Positions 27,113-38,287 of a DNA stretch of 64,000 nt are shown in pieces. Source of the stretch: an uncultured Ruminococcus sp. GTDB lineage: Bacteria > Bacillota > Clostridia > Oscillospirales > Acutalibacteraceae. The DNA lies in the NCBI GenBank assembly GCA_902765855.1, contig CACXBF010000001.1:1-64000 (forward strand). The letters are read 5' to 3'. Numbering within the stretch: position 1 is the first letter of the stretch; each line of letters opens with the position of its first letter. A program made the position numbers and the translations under genes. The notes beneath the pieces are model-generated. The model was not told where the DNA came from and made no database searches. It saw only the letters and a list, made by a program, of their open reading frames with translations.

Positions 27113-27730
27113 ATGGCGAAAAAGAATAAAAGACTTGCAAAATGCCCATATTGTGGACGAAGTGTTTCATACCTTGATTCGTTTTTTATGAAAAATAAGG
27201 GTGAGTATACCTGCAAACGCTGTGGCTGTATTGCCAATGTTGGACTTAACAGAAATATCTATGCAATAACAAGCGTATTATGTGTTTTTGTACTTTTGCT
27301 TGTTGTGCTTTATCTGTTTTTCGGAGATTTAACCAATCTCTGGAGCTTGCTTTTGGTAATAATTCCTTTTGCAGCATATTACGCTATTGTACCAATGTTC
27401 TTAATCCTTGTCCCTACTGCGGATAAATCTCAGGCTAAAAAGGTTATGGATAAGAAAATGACGAATACACAGTCAATTTTTATTGAGGCTCAGAAACAGG
27501 TACAATCGCAAAATTCTCATAAAAAATCAAGATTTGAGGAAGAAACAACTACCGAAGAACCAAAGGATATATATTCTTCAGGTTCGATAGACCTTGAGGC
27601 AGATTCTGACGGCACAAAAATCTTTGAGCCATATGATGCAAGCTCTGAGATAGGAGCCGATTTCCAAGAAAAATTCAGGTCTGCAAAGAAATCAGGAAGA
27701 AGTTTTGACGATTCCTCAAATGCAGAATAA
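27113..27730 (+). CDS. zinc-ribbon membrane protein with acidic tail
   Basis: A 205-residue protein. An N-terminal four-cysteine zinc ribbon (CPYC...CKRC, residues about 11-35) is followed by two membrane helices (about 50-75 and 80-105). A cytoplasmic tail rich in Glu, Thr, Ser and Asp (EEETTTEEPKDIYSSGS) makes up the rest. The function is unknown. The start at 27113 is set by AAAGGAAG 7 bases upstream. The next gene, 6 bp downstream, has the same architecture (zinc ribbon plus two helices), so the two probably act together or arose by duplication. Confidence 0.72.
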   Translation: MAKKNKRLAKCPYCGRSVSYLDSFFMKNKGEYTCKRCGCIANVGLNRNIYAITSVLCVFVLLLVVLYLFFGDLTNLWSLLLVIIPFAAYYAIVPMFLILVPTADKSQAKKVMDKKMTNTQSIFIEAQKQVQSQNSHKKSRFEEETTTEEPKDIYSSGSIDLEADSDGTKIFEPYDASSEIGADFQEKFRSAKKSGRSFDDSSNAE

Positions 27731-27736
27731 AAGGCG

Positions 27737-28084
27737 GTGGTCGAAATTTTCAGACTTCCGGTATGTCCGTATTGTCACGCTGTAACAAGATATAGCGATG
27801 TCAAAAAGACAACACATAATAAAATTATAAAATGTCACCATTGCAATAAAAATTATCGAGTTTCATACCTAAAGGGAAGAATAATTCTAATCTCGATAGT
27901 AAGTATTGCACTGATAGTAATAAATATATTTCTCTTAAAGCAAACATCAGGGGTTACGATTCCGTTTCTTGCGATAGGAGATGCAGTAGTAGTATTGGTT
28001 GCGGTATTCTTGTTTCCGTTTACGGTAAGATATGAAGAATTGCCGAGAAAGTTCCAAAAACTAAGCTTAGAAGAAGCCAATAAA

Positions 28085-28105
<21 letters not shown>
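27737..28105 (+). CDS. zinc-ribbon two-helix membrane protein
   Basis: A 122-residue protein starting at GTG. It has the zinc ribbon CPYCHAVTRYSDV...CHHCNKNYRV, then two hydrophobic helices (about residues 48-68 and 72-97) and a short charged tail. It is a shorter relative of the preceding gene. The 3' end merges with repeat island 7: the final residues KLPQDT and the stop codon are encoded by the conserved repeat linker (CCCCAAGACACTTAA), so the native C-terminus may have been replaced by repeat insertion. Confidence 0.65.
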
Positions 28106-30339
<2,234 letters not shown>

Positions 30340-30531
30340 TTTGATATTCATACCCGTTAGTTTTCAACCGAAAATCAAGTGAATGTTGAAAATAAACGAG
30401 AGAATTTTTAAAATATATACACACTGTAATAAATTCTAAAATATATTACAGATTGTAGATAAATAAGACTATATGAATTTCGTTTTCTGTATAAGACAGA
30501 AACGCATCTTTGGAGGTAGAAAAACAGAGCT

Positions 30532-31236
30532 ATGAAAGACTATGATACGGCAAACAATACTGACGATAACATACCGTTTCAAGAAGATGAGGATACAGCC
30601 GAGGTAATGAGAATTGCCGAAGAGCTGAAAAGAATCCAAGAAGAAGAGGACGAAGAAGAAGGTCGTGGCTGGGACGGCTCCGAAGCAGAGCTTGTTGAAG
30701 ACGATGACGCAGAGGAATATGAAATCCCAATGGCAGGAATAAGAGTATCCTATGTTCTTACCGAGGAGGAGTATTTCAAATGTCTTAAACACAGCGGAAT
30801 TTATAAATCTCAAGGAACAAGAGGACTTATAGAGGCTGTTGTCCTTGGAATACTTGCAGTAATATTCTTTGTTGTATTCTTTATGACGGGCGGTGTGTCG
30901 AATATAGTATTTGGGTGTATCAGCCTGATATTTATTGCAGTTCTTCTTGTTGTGCCAAACTTACATATGAGAAGTATGGCAAAAACTATGGCAGACGGAA
31001 AGCTAATCGAAGCTGAAATTTATCCTGACAGCGTAGAGATTGGCAGAGATGACGGTGCTTGGAAGATAGAGCTTGACGGCACAAGCAGAATACAGGAATT
31101 TGATAACATAATTATGATTTTTGCTGACCATAATAGGAGTTTTGCAATTCCTGAAAGAGCGATAGACCCGGATTTCCTACCGGAGATAAAGGGAATTTTG
31201 CTTGCAGGTACAACTCCGACCTACGAAGAAGATTGA
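30532..31236 (+). CDS. YcxB-like membrane protein with acidic N-terminal extension
   Basis: A 234-residue protein. Residues 1-65 are a very acidic disordered-looking extension (RIQEEEDEEEGRGWDGSEAE). Two membrane helices (about 100-122 and 126-146) and a C-terminal beta domain follow (IYPDSVEIGRDDGAWKIEL, then FAIPERAIDPDFLPEIKGIL). That ending is the pattern of the YcxB-like C-terminal domain, whose function is unknown. Two further YcxB-like genes follow at 32130 and 32709. GGAGG lies 15 bases before the ATG, rather far. Confidence 0.7.
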   Translation: MKDYDTANNTDDNIPFQEDEDTAEVMRIAEELKRIQEEEDEEEGRGWDGSEAELVEDDDAEEYEIPMAGIRVSYVLTEEEYFKCLKHSGIYKSQGTRGLIEAVVLGILAVIFFVVFFMTGGVSNIVFGCISLIFIAVLLVVPNLHMRSMAKTMADGKLIEAEIYPDSVEIGRDDGAWKIELDGTSRIQEFDNIIMIFADHNRSFAIPERAIDPDFLPEIKGILLAGTTPTYEED

Positions 31237-31298
31237 TTATCAATTCGTGATTTAGATTTGAAAATAAATTTTCAGCTTTGATTAGAGGTAATTCAGCT

Positions 31299-31712
31299 AT
31301 GAAATGTGAGTCAAAAATTGTTGCAAGATATGCAGAAACCGACCAGATGGGAATAGTTCATCATTCAGTCTACCCTATTTGGTTCGAGGTTGGCAGAACA
31401 GATTTTATCAAGCTTACAGGTATGAGCTATACAGAGCTTGAGAAGAGCGGAGTAATGCTTCCGCTCGCGTCTCTTGAGTGTAAATATATACTTCCGATTA
31501 AATACGAAGATGAAGTTATTATTGAAACTACCATAGTTAGTGTTAAGGCGGCTAAGATAGAATTTCATTATCGTGTTCTAAGAGGAAATCAAGTTTGTTC
31601 AGAGGGTGGAACAGTTCACGCTTTTGTAGATAGCAAGACATTCCGTCCAATAAACATAAAAAAGATAAATCCATCACTCTACGAAAAGTTCTGTGCCGCT
31701 GTGGCTAAATAA
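31299..31712 (+). CDS. acyl-CoA thioesterase, YbgC/FadM (4-hydroxybenzoyl-CoA thioesterase) family
   Basis: A 137-residue hot-dog-fold thioesterase hydrolysing an acyl-CoA or acyl-ACP thioester in the cytosol. The family start is clear: ARYAETDQMGIVHHSVYPIW, where the Asp and His of TDQMGIVHH are the active-site region, followed by WFEVGRTDFIKLTGMSY. The ATG at 31299 with AGAGG upstream is preferred to a TTG at 31278. The substrate is unknown. It lies between YcxB-like genes in the gyrB-gyrA interval. Confidence 0.88.
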   Translation: MKCESKIVARYAETDQMGIVHHSVYPIWFEVGRTDFIKLTGMSYTELEKSGVMLPLASLECKYILPIKYEDEVIIETTIVSVKAAKIEFHYRVLRGNQVCSEGGTVHAFVDSKTFRPINIKKINPSLYEKFCAAVAK

Positions 31713-31714
31713 GT

Positions 31715-32095
31715 GGTAATTAGTTAGCAGACTTTTCTAAGACACTCAAAAGTTTCGCTTGAGCCTTTTCAAAGGCTCATAGGACAAGGGCAATGCCCTT
31801 GTCGCTCTCCGCAGAGAGCGACATCCTTTATACTTCACAAAGCGCAGGAGGGTAGAAAAACATTCCAGCGGAATGTTTTTCGTAGGGAACCCTCGCAGGG
31901 GGTTCCTTGTGGGTGCCGACCCACGGCGAAGACGCGGTGCGTGACCGCACAGGACAAGACGCGGAATCGCTCGGCAAGCCTCGCTCGCGGTGAGCGTAGG
32001 AAGATAAGTTGCCGCGGTCGAAGTAATTACCAATGAACTACCGTTCGGTCGAACACAGTTCGCCCCTACAATAAATTTTTGCTTGAGCCTTTTAT
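31715..32095. repeat. palindrome-mosaic repeat island 8 with rarer units
   Basis: Besides the common units it carries palindromes seen only in some islands: GTCGCTCTCCGCAGAGAGCG, AACATTCCAGCGGAATGTT, GGAACCCTCGCAGGGGGTTCC and GTGGGTGCCGACCCAC. The same order (GGGTAGAAAAACATTCC, then TAGGGAACCC) is found in island 15 at about 49320-49380, so these units travel as a block. Confidence 0.82.
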
Positions 32096-32129
32096 CATCA
32101 AACTCGTGTTAAATAACGGAAGGTTTTGA

Positions 32130-32702
32130 TTGTATATGTCAGAAAAATACAACAAATGTATAATGACAATAGAAGATAACGAAATACCGCTTATGATGTA
32201 TGGCAATGCTTATATGATTGCTCATATGCGTAGAGGCAGACTTAAAGGCAAGGAATGGAAAGCATCAATTTTCTTTGCAATATGGTGTGGCTGTATGCTT
32301 TATATGGCATTAAAGCACTATGATTTAATTTCCAATCCCGTACCGACAGGCATAAGTATTATTTGTTTGTATATGATGACCTATTATCTGTTTATTTTGC
32401 CAAACAGAATGAAGCTAAAAGGCGAGCATATTTATAAAAGCTCTCATATGCTTAATAAAACCGAAAAAGTTAAGATTACAAGAGATGGTTATACCATAGA
32501 AAATAAATGTGAAACTATTATTGGTTATTGGACAGATATTCTTGATTGTATCGAAACAAACAGTTACTACCTTATGATAAGCGAATATAGCAAAAGGCTT
32601 ATCATAATCTCAAAGAAATGCCTTGACGACGAACAAAACGAGAAGCTTGCCGAGTTTTTGAAAAAAACTATGCCTGCAAAATATAGAAAGACAAAGAAGT
32701 GA
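32130..32702 (+). CDS. YcxB-like membrane protein
   Basis: A 190-residue protein with two membrane helices (about residues 48-66 and 75-95) and a C-terminal YcxB-like domain (KVKITRDGYTIENKCETII, then KRLIIISKKCLDDEQNEKL). GGAAGG is 6 bases before the TTG at 32130; an ATG two codons later is the alternative start. It is 6 bp from the next, related gene. The function is unknown. Confidence 0.7.
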   Translation: MYMSEKYNKCIMTIEDNEIPLMMYGNAYMIAHMRRGRLKGKEWKASIFFAIWCGCMLYMALKHYDLISNPVPTGISIICLYMMTYYLFILPNRMKLKGEHIYKSSHMLNKTEKVKITRDGYTIENKCETIIGYWTDILDCIETNSYYLMISEYSKRLIIISKKCLDDEQNEKLAEFLKKTMPAKYRKTKK

Positions 32703-32708
32703 TTCAGT

Positions 32709-33266
32709 TTGAGCGAAAAAACACCTATTCTTACTGCTGACTATATTATAACGGAACACGATTATATTCATACAAGCCTTGCACAGCGTAGATTTAAAAC
32801 TTCTAAAAGTGATAGGCTAATAATGAATATACTTGGTATACTTGCTATTTTTATAGGGCTTTATATGCTTATATTTTCCGGCGATGGAATTATAAAAATT
32901 ATATGTTGGATTTTGCTTATAGCAATGGGGCTTTTTTCAGTATCATTCTATGAAATTATAGGCCCGTCATTGGTGCGGATTCAAGCAAGAAATGAGTATA
33001 ATGCCAATAAAGAAAAGATTGGCTCAAGAAATATAGCTTTTTATGAAGACGAAGTAAAAATCGTTTCAGATAGATATATAGGAAATATTCCATATAGATA
33101 TTTTTTTCAGGTATTAGACGATAAAAAGGTAATTATCTTCTACCTTGATGAAAACGACTATATATCCATTCCAAAGAGATTATTTACTGATAAAGATAAT
33201 GACGCACTTGAAAAAATAAAATTCCTACTTGGAAAAAAATATGTGTGTATCAACCAACGAAAATAG
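32709..33266 (+). CDS. YcxB-like membrane protein
   Basis: A 185-residue protein with the same plan as the gene before it: an N-terminal strand segment (TADYIITEHDYIHTSLAQRR), two membrane helices (about 37-57 and 60-80) and a YcxB-like C-terminal domain (VKIVSDRYIGNIPYRYFFQV, then NDYISIPKRLFTDKDNDAL). It starts at TTG and is probably translated from the same transcript as its neighbour. It is the third YcxB-like paralogue between gyrB and gyrA. Confidence 0.7.
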   Translation: MSEKTPILTADYIITEHDYIHTSLAQRRFKTSKSDRLIMNILGILAIFIGLYMLIFSGDGIIKIICWILLIAMGLFSVSFYEIIGPSLVRIQARNEYNANKEKIGSRNIAFYEDEVKIVSDRYIGNIPYRYFFQVLDDKKVIIFYLDENDYISIPKRLFTDKDNDALEKIKFLLGKKYVCINQRK

Positions 33267-33371
33267 ATTGTTTTTAAAGTATGATTTAGCTCAAAACTTT
33301 AGCGGTTTATAGCTAAATCAAAATTAAAGAAGTCCAAAGTCAAATTTTTATAGATAAAAGAGGGTTTGAAT

Positions 33372-35846
33372 ATGGAAGATTACAGCAACATTCAGCAAAA
33401 GATTATTGATGTAGATATAGACAAGGAAATGAAAAAATCCTTCCTTGAATATTCTATGTCAGTTATCGTTTCAAGAGCTTTGCCAGATGTAAGAGATGGC
33501 TTAAAGCCGGTTCACAGGAGAATCCTCTACTCTCAGTTTGAGGATAATCTTACTCCGGATAGACCATACAAAAAGTGTGCGACAACAGTAGGTAATGTTC
33601 TCGGACGTTACCATCCACATGGTGATGCTTCTGTTTATGACGCACTCGTTCGTCTTGCACAGGATTTCTCTATGAGATATATGCTCGTTGATGGCCACGG
33701 CAACTTTGGTTCTGTTGACGGTGACCCGCCTGCTGCTTATCGTTATACAGAAGCAAGAATGAGCAAAATAAGCACAGAAATGCTGACCGATATAGAAAAA
33801 GATACCGTAAATTTTCTGCCAAACTATGACGATTCCAGAAAAGAACCGGAGGTTCTTCCATCTCGTTTCCCGAATCTTCTTGTAAACGGTTCAACAGGTA
33901 TCGCAGTTGGTATGGCAACAAATATCCCGCCTCATAACCTCGGTGAAGTAATAGATGCTATGTGTTGTCTCATCGACAATCCTGATGCAAGTCTTGATGA
34001 CCTTATGCAGCATATCAAAGGTCCTGATTTTCCTACTGCCGGTATTATTATGGGACAAAGCGGAATAAGGGCCGCTTATGCAACAGGTAGAGGAAGAATT
34101 ACTGTCAGAGCAAGGGCAGAAATTGTCGAAGAAAAGAATCGTTTCAAGATTATTGTTACAGAGCTTCCATATCAGGTTAATAAAGCAAGACTTGTCGAAA
34201 CTATCGCAAATATGGTTAAGGAAAAGCGTATAGAGGGCATTTCAAACATAGATGACCATTCCGATAGAAATGGTATGCACATTGTTATAGACATAAAGAG
34301 AGAGGCGTCTCCTCAAATAGTCCTAAATCAGCTTTATTCCTACACACAGATGCAAATTACTTTTAGTGCGATTATGATTGCCATTGTAAACGGCGAGCCG
34401 AAAACCCTTTCACTAAAAGAAATTCTCAAGGATTATGTAGATTTTCAGGTTGATGTTATCACAAGAAGAACCATATTCGATCTAAAAAAAGCCGAAGAAA
34501 GAGCTCATGTTCTTGAGGGCTTGAAGAAGGCTATTGACTTTATAGATGAAGTTATCTCAATTATCCGTTCATCTAAGGACCAGCCAACAGCTAAGCAAAG
34601 ACTTGGCGAACGCTTCGACCTTGATGAAATTCAGACACAAGCTATAGTTTCTATGCGTCTTGGACAGCTTTCAGGCTTAGAGCGTACAAAGATTGAGGAC
34701 GAGCTTGGTCAACTTAATATCAAGATAGCAGACTTAAAAGATATTCTTCAAAATGGCGAAAGACTTCTCTCTATTATCAAAGAAGAGGCTCTTGCTATCA
34801 AGAAAAAATATAATGATGAACGCCGTACAGAGATTGTTGCTGTCAGCGGTGAAGTTGATATAGAAGACCTTATTCCGGAAGAAGATTGTGTTCTTACGCT
34901 TACAGAGTTTGGTTATATCAAGCGTCAGAAATCAGACACATATAAGCTCCAAAGGCGTGGCGGCAGAGGTGTTTCGGGTATGAGTCGCCGAGAAGAAGAT
35001 GTTGCTAAAGAAATGTTTGTTGCAAATAGCCACGACCATGTTCTGTTCTTTACAAATCTTGGCAGAGTTTATAAGCTTAAATGCTATGAAATCCCAGAGG
35101 GTTCAAGAACTTCAAAGGGTATGAATATAAATAACCTCCTCCCTCTCTCCGCAGATGAGAATGTAACTTCAATGATTAAAGTACCAGATATTGAAAGCGA
35201 ACAGTATCTTGTTATGGTTACCAGAAACGGTATAATCAAGCGTACAGAACTAAGTGCATTCAGCAATGCAAGAAAGAATGGACTTATAGCGATAGACCTC
35301 AACGAGGGTGACGAACTTGCATGGGTACGCCTTACAGACGGCAATAAGGAACTTATGGTTGCTACCAGAAACGGTATGGCTATACGCTTCCACGAAACAG
35401 ATGTCCGAGCTATGGGTAGAGCTGCAAGAGGCGTTAAAGCAATTACTCTCAAGGGTGATGATACGGTTATCGGAATGTCAATGCTTCGTGATGGTGCATA
35501 TATTCTTACAGTTTCAGAAACAGGCTATGGCAGACTTTCAAATGTTGATGATTACCGTATGCAGTCAAGAGGCGGTCATGGTGTAATAAACTATCATACA
35601 GATAAGTATGGCAAGGTTGCCGCAATAAAGTCCGTAGACCTTGATGATGATATTATCTTGATTTCTAATGACGGTATTATTATTAGAATTGAGGCAAGTT
35701 CAATAAGAATTTGTGCAAGACCTTCAAAGGGCGTCCGAGTAATGAAGGTATCTGATGAAAGTAAGGTTGTAACACTTTCCAGAGCCCCACATGAGGAAGA
35801 AACTACCGAAGAAGTTACCGAGGAAACTACCCCAGAAGAAAATTAA
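33372..35846 (+). CDS. gyrA: DNA gyrase subunit A
   Basis: The DNA-breaking and -wrapping subunit of gyrase. 824 residues from the ATG at 33372 (AGAGGG 7 bases upstream). The breakage domain has [20 protein letters not shown] and the active-site tyrosine in [13 protein letters not shown] (about Tyr122). The C-terminal beta-pinwheel has the GyrA box [11 protein letters not shown]. The tail ends in an acidic Glu/Thr stretch ([17 protein letters not shown]) whose DNA resembles the repeat linker GAAGAAACTACCGA and runs directly into island 9. Confidence 0.98.
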   Translation: MEDYSNIQQKIIDVDIDKEMKKSFLEYSMSVIVSRALPDVRDGLKPVHRRILYSQFEDNLTPDRPYKKCATTVGNVLGRYHPHGDASVYDALVRLAQDFSMRYMLVDGHGNFGSVDGDPPAAYRYTEARMSKISTEMLTDIEKDTVNFLPNYDDSRKEPEVLPSRFPNLLVNGSTGIAVGMATNIPPHNLGEVIDAMCCLIDNPDASLDDLMQHIKGPDFPTAGIIMGQSGIRAAYATGRGRITVRARAEIVEEKNRFKIIVTELPYQVNKARLVETIANMVKEKRIEGISNIDDHSDRNGMHIVIDIKREASPQIVLNQLYSYTQMQITFSAIMIAIVNGEPKTLSLKEILKDYVDFQVDVITRRTIFDLKKAEERAHVLEGLKKAIDFIDEVISIIRSSKDQPTAKQRLGERFDLDEIQTQAIVSMRLGQLSGLERTKIEDELGQLNIKIADLKDILQNGERLLSIIKEEALAIKKKYNDERRTEIVAVSGEVDIEDLIPEEDCVLTLTEFGYIKRQKSDTYKLQRRGGRGVSGMSRREEDVAKEMFVANSHDHVLFFTNLGRVYKLKCYEIPEGSRTSKGMNINNLLPLSADENVTSMIKVPDIESEQYLVMVTRNGIIKRTELSAFSNARKNGLIAIDLNEGDELAWVRLTDGNKELMVATRNGMAIRFHETDVRAMGRAARGVKAITLKGDDTVIGMSMLRDGAYILTVSETGYGRLSNVDDYRMQSRGGHGVINYHTDKYGKVAAIKSVDLDDDIILISNDGIIIRIEASSIRICARPSKGVRVMKVSDESKVVTLSRAPHEEETTEEVTEETTPEEN

Positions 35847-36093
35847 AAGTTTCGCTCGAGGCGGCGAGCCGCCGCTTCCAAGACGCGGAATCGCTCGACA
35901 AGTCTCGCTCGTAGTGAATTTGAGTAGTTAGTTGCCGCGGAGAAAGTAATTATCAATTAACTACCGTTAAGATGATTTTGTCTTTCCCAAGATGCTTAAA
36001 AGTTTCGCTCGAACCTTTTCAAAAGCTCGCAGGGTCGAGGGACGGATTCCCTCGTGGGTTTTAAGGGCGAAGCCCTTAACATCTCTTGCCCCT
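35840..36093. repeat. palindrome-mosaic repeat island 9, fused to the gyrA 3' end
   Basis: The rightward arm begins at the gyrA stop codon (TTAAAAGTTTCGCTCGAG). It runs through GCGGCGAGCCGCCGC, the CGCGGAATCGCTCGACAAG linker, a CGAGGGACGGATTCCCTCG unit (one arm mutated) and TTAAGGGCGAAGCCCTTAA before the terminator palindrome at 36094. Confidence 0.83.
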
Positions 36094-36123
36094 AAGTGGC
36101 GAACGAAGTTCGCCACTTTTTTT
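36094..36123 (+). terminator. gyrA terminator formed by a repeat palindrome
   Basis: AAGTGGCGAAC and GTTCGCCACTT form an 11-bp perfect stem with a GAA loop, followed by seven or more T. It is a repeat-island palindrome (other islands carry GGCGAACGAAGTTCGCC) that has the form of an intrinsic terminator. Confidence 0.85.
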
Positions 36124-36138
36124 CTCCCATAAAGAATA

Positions 36139-36175
36139 CAAAAACGCTCAGGTTTTATAAGACCTGAGCGTTTTT
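36139..36175. terminator. second bidirectional terminator downstream of gyrA
   Basis: AAAAACGCTCAGGT/ACCTGAGCGTTTTT, a 14-bp stem with an 8-nt loop, symmetrical enough to act on either strand. It lies between gyrA and the leftward membrane-protein gene, on the far side of which is island 10. Confidence 0.88.
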
Positions 36176-36249
36176 CATATTCTATTTATTTTTTAATGCC
36201 TGTTTATCTTTAAAATATCTGTTTTTATTATAATTGCATTTACTATTAA

Positions 36250-36730
36250 AAAATGTAGGGGCGAACTGTCGCTTGTGTTTGCTCTTTATTAGTTTGTTGC
36301 TAATAAAAATTAAGCGGTGGACATAGTCCACCGCTCGAGAAGAAAGAGATGTTAAGGGCTTTGCCCTTAAAACCCACCAAAGGCTCCGCCTTTGAAAACC
36401 GCAAGCCTTTAAAAAGGCTTGACCTAAACTTTAATTGTCTTGGGAAAGTTTGATTAACTAATTGGTAGTTAATTGATAAATTCTTCGACCGCGTTAGTTA
36501 ATTGATAAATTCTTCGACCGCGTCAACTATCTTCCCTAATCCATCACGAGCGAGACTTGTCGAGCGATTCCGCGTCTTGACGGCGGCGGCTCGCCGCTAA
36601 GGGCTTTGCCCTTAAAACCCACCAAAGGCTCCGCCTTTGGAAACCGCAAGCCTTTAAAAAGGCTTGACCTAAACTTTAAATGTCTTAGAAACTATGGCTC
36701 GCCGCCTTGAGCAAAACTTTTAAGTTTTAG
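36250..36730. repeat. palindrome-mosaic repeat island 10 with 29-bp tandem duplication
   Basis: The leftward arm is present twice: the block TTAAGGGCTTTGCCCTTAA, CCAAAGGCTCCGCCTTTGG, CAAGCCTTTAAAAAGGCTTG recurs about 240 bp apart (36354-36425 and 36598-36668). Between them a 29-bp linker piece (TAGTTAATTGATAAATTC...) is exactly duplicated at 36466 and 36495. The island ends within a few bases of the membrane-protein stop codon. Confidence 0.84.
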
Positions 36731-36732
36731 CT

Positions 36733-37893
36733 TTATTCCTCATTTTCGATAGAACCTGCTGTTACAGGTTGAGCTTCAGTTTTTGTATCCTCTGGTTGGA
36801 TAGGTGGTTCAACATCTGCTGTAGTGTCGTTCTGAACTGGTGTTTCAACCTTTTGTGGCTGTTGAACCTGTGTATACTGTGGTTGATATGGCTGTGTATA
36901 TTGAGGATTTTGTTGAGCAGCTTGTTGAGCCGCATAAAGCTGATTTCTTGTCTGAATATATGGTGTTACTGGGGGAACAGGTGGGCGGTTTGCGTTTGTA
37001 GGATAAGCATTTGTAGCGTATCCTGCATAATACGAACTGAGCTTAGCATTTGAAGGATATGTTTTATTTATAAGTGTAGTATAATTAGATGAAAGGAATG
37101 CAAGTCCATAGAATAATGCAACTGCAGCAGCAAAAATAAGTACATTAATAATAGAACTTAGAAGTGTGATAGGTTTTAGATTTGTGGTGGTATCAGGAAT
37201 AACGAGTGAGCTAAGTGATGTAAAGAATGCAATAGTTGTAAGTACAATAGCAGATATAGAACCAGAAAGGAATAATGCACCGCCACGATTTGAAGGAATT
37301 TCCATATCAGAAGAAGCCTTTTTCATAGCAAGAGAAATACGAACAGCACCGATTCCAAGAAGAAGGGCAGCCGCACCAAATAAAATATAAACCAAGAAGT
37401 CGTAATTTGCCTGTGTTGCAGTATAAGTTTTAGGTATATCAGAAAATTCTCTGCTGTCAAACACACTGTTAATTTTATAACTTTCATATCTCTGAACAGA
37501 TATTGAAGCAAATGCAAGAGTTAATGTAATGCAAGTGACAATAATATATATTACTGAGCTTACAGTAAGCATAGAAAGACCTGATGTAATAGAATCATTA
37601 GTTTTTGCTTTCAGATATATTGAAAGGAACGAAATAAAAAATAGAATAGATACCAAAGAAATTATAGAGCCAAAAACAGCATTTATGATTTCGATATTCT
37701 GATTATCAAAGAGGTAGTATAGCGAAGAAATGATACTGATTTTATCTCCGGAAAAACTATAGATAATCGTTTGGAATATTATCAGTGCCGAGAGTATTGC
37801 AGAGGCTACTGTAACAGTGAGCATAGAAGTTCTTGTAAAGAATCGCCTGATTAATTCGGAACCTGAAATTTGATTGTTGTAATTCGGATTCAT
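36733..37893 (-). CDS. six-helix membrane protein with Pro/Gln-rich tail
   Basis: A 386-residue protein I cannot assign. Six hydrophobic helices can be seen (about residues 25-50, 68-92, 106-130, 167-188, 208-230 and 245-270). A tail of about 100 residues follows, rich in Pro, Gln, Tyr and Thr (QNPQYTQPYQPQYTQVQQPQ) and ending in acidic residues. Similar low-complexity tails occur in clostridial DUF-type membrane proteins. It is monocistronic, with a promoter at 37963-37991 and a 7-bp hairpin at the very 5' end of its mRNA. Confidence 0.72.
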   Translation of the reverse strand: MNPNYNNQISGSELIRRFFTRTSMLTVTVASAILSALIIFQTIIYSFSGDKISIISSLYYLFDNQNIEIINAVFGSIISLVSILFFISFLSIYLKAKTNDSITSGLSMLTVSSVIYIIVTCITLTLAFASISVQRYESYKINSVFDSREFSDIPKTYTATQANYDFLVYILFGAAALLLGIGAVRISLAMKKASSDMEIPSNRGGALFLSGSISAIVLTTIAFFTSLSSLVIPDTTTNLKPITLLSSIINVLIFAAAVALFYGLAFLSSNYTTLINKTYPSNAKLSSYYAGYATNAYPTNANRPPVPPVTPYIQTRNQLYAAQQAAQQNPQYTQPYQPQYTQVQQPQKVETPVQNDTTADVEPPIQPEDTKTEAQPVTAGSIENEE

Positions 37894-37926
37894 AAAAACA
37901 GCTCCTTTTAAATATAGATTTTCAAA

Positions 37927-37950
37927 AGGGTTAATACGATAATAACCCTA
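37927..37950 (-). promoter_or_regulatory. 5'-end hairpin in the leader of the six-helix membrane protein
   Basis: On the minus strand AGGGTTA and TAACCCT pair around 8 bases and are followed by TTTT. Given the promoter just upstream, this hairpin starts within a few bases of the transcript 5' end. It could protect the mRNA or attenuate it. Confidence 0.45.
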
Positions 37951-37962
37951 ACGATTTACACT

Positions 37963-37991
37963 ATTCTACACTAAATGAATATAAAAATCAA
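37963..37991 (-). promoter_or_regulatory. promoter of the six-helix membrane protein
   Basis: TTGATT (37986-37991) and TAGAAT (37963-37968) on the minus strand with a 17-bp spacer, about 70 bp upstream of the ATG. Confidence 0.6.
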
Positions 37992-38049
37992 GGATAAATT
38001 AAGAAAATTTAAATATTTTTTAAAATAAGCATAAAATTGTTATACCATA

Positions 38050-38106
38050 TAAGAAAAACGGATAAGTTTTCAACTGCTTGATAGAAAAAAGTTGAAAATT
38101 TATCCG
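38050..38106 (-). terminator. terminator of the degV transcript
   Basis: On the minus strand a 17-bp stem (CGGATAAATTTTCAACT with AGTTGAAAACTTATCCG, one G-U pair) has a 14-nt loop and is followed by TTTTTCTT. It lies about 180 bp beyond the degV stop, giving that mRNA a long 3' region that overlaps the small ORF on the other strand. Confidence 0.65.
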
Positions 38107-38191
38107 CTAAAAAATAGTAGTAATATTTCTTTTCATACCTCATAAACATAAATAAAGACACTTAAAAATTATAGATAAGGACGGTTGAAGT

Positions 38192-38281
38192 ATGAGAAAT
38201 AGAATTATTATAAAAGTAATCGAAATAGCAAGTATAATATTGGCAAATATCGCAATGATAGCTCTTGCGCAAACCCTATAA
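38192..38281 (+). CDS. possible 29-residue single-helix membrane peptide
   Basis: ATG to TAA encodes MRNRIIIKVIEIASIILANI followed by AMIALAQTL: a basic start and one continuous hydrophobic helix. ATAAGGA lies about 9 bases upstream of the ATG. It ends 7 bp before the convergent degV stop and lies antisense to the degV 3' untranslated region, an arrangement that could resemble a type I toxin with antisense control. Homology cannot be judged; chance is possible. Confidence 0.4.
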   Translation: MRNRIIIKVIEIASIILANIAMIALAQTL

Positions 38282-38287
38282 ATAAAA

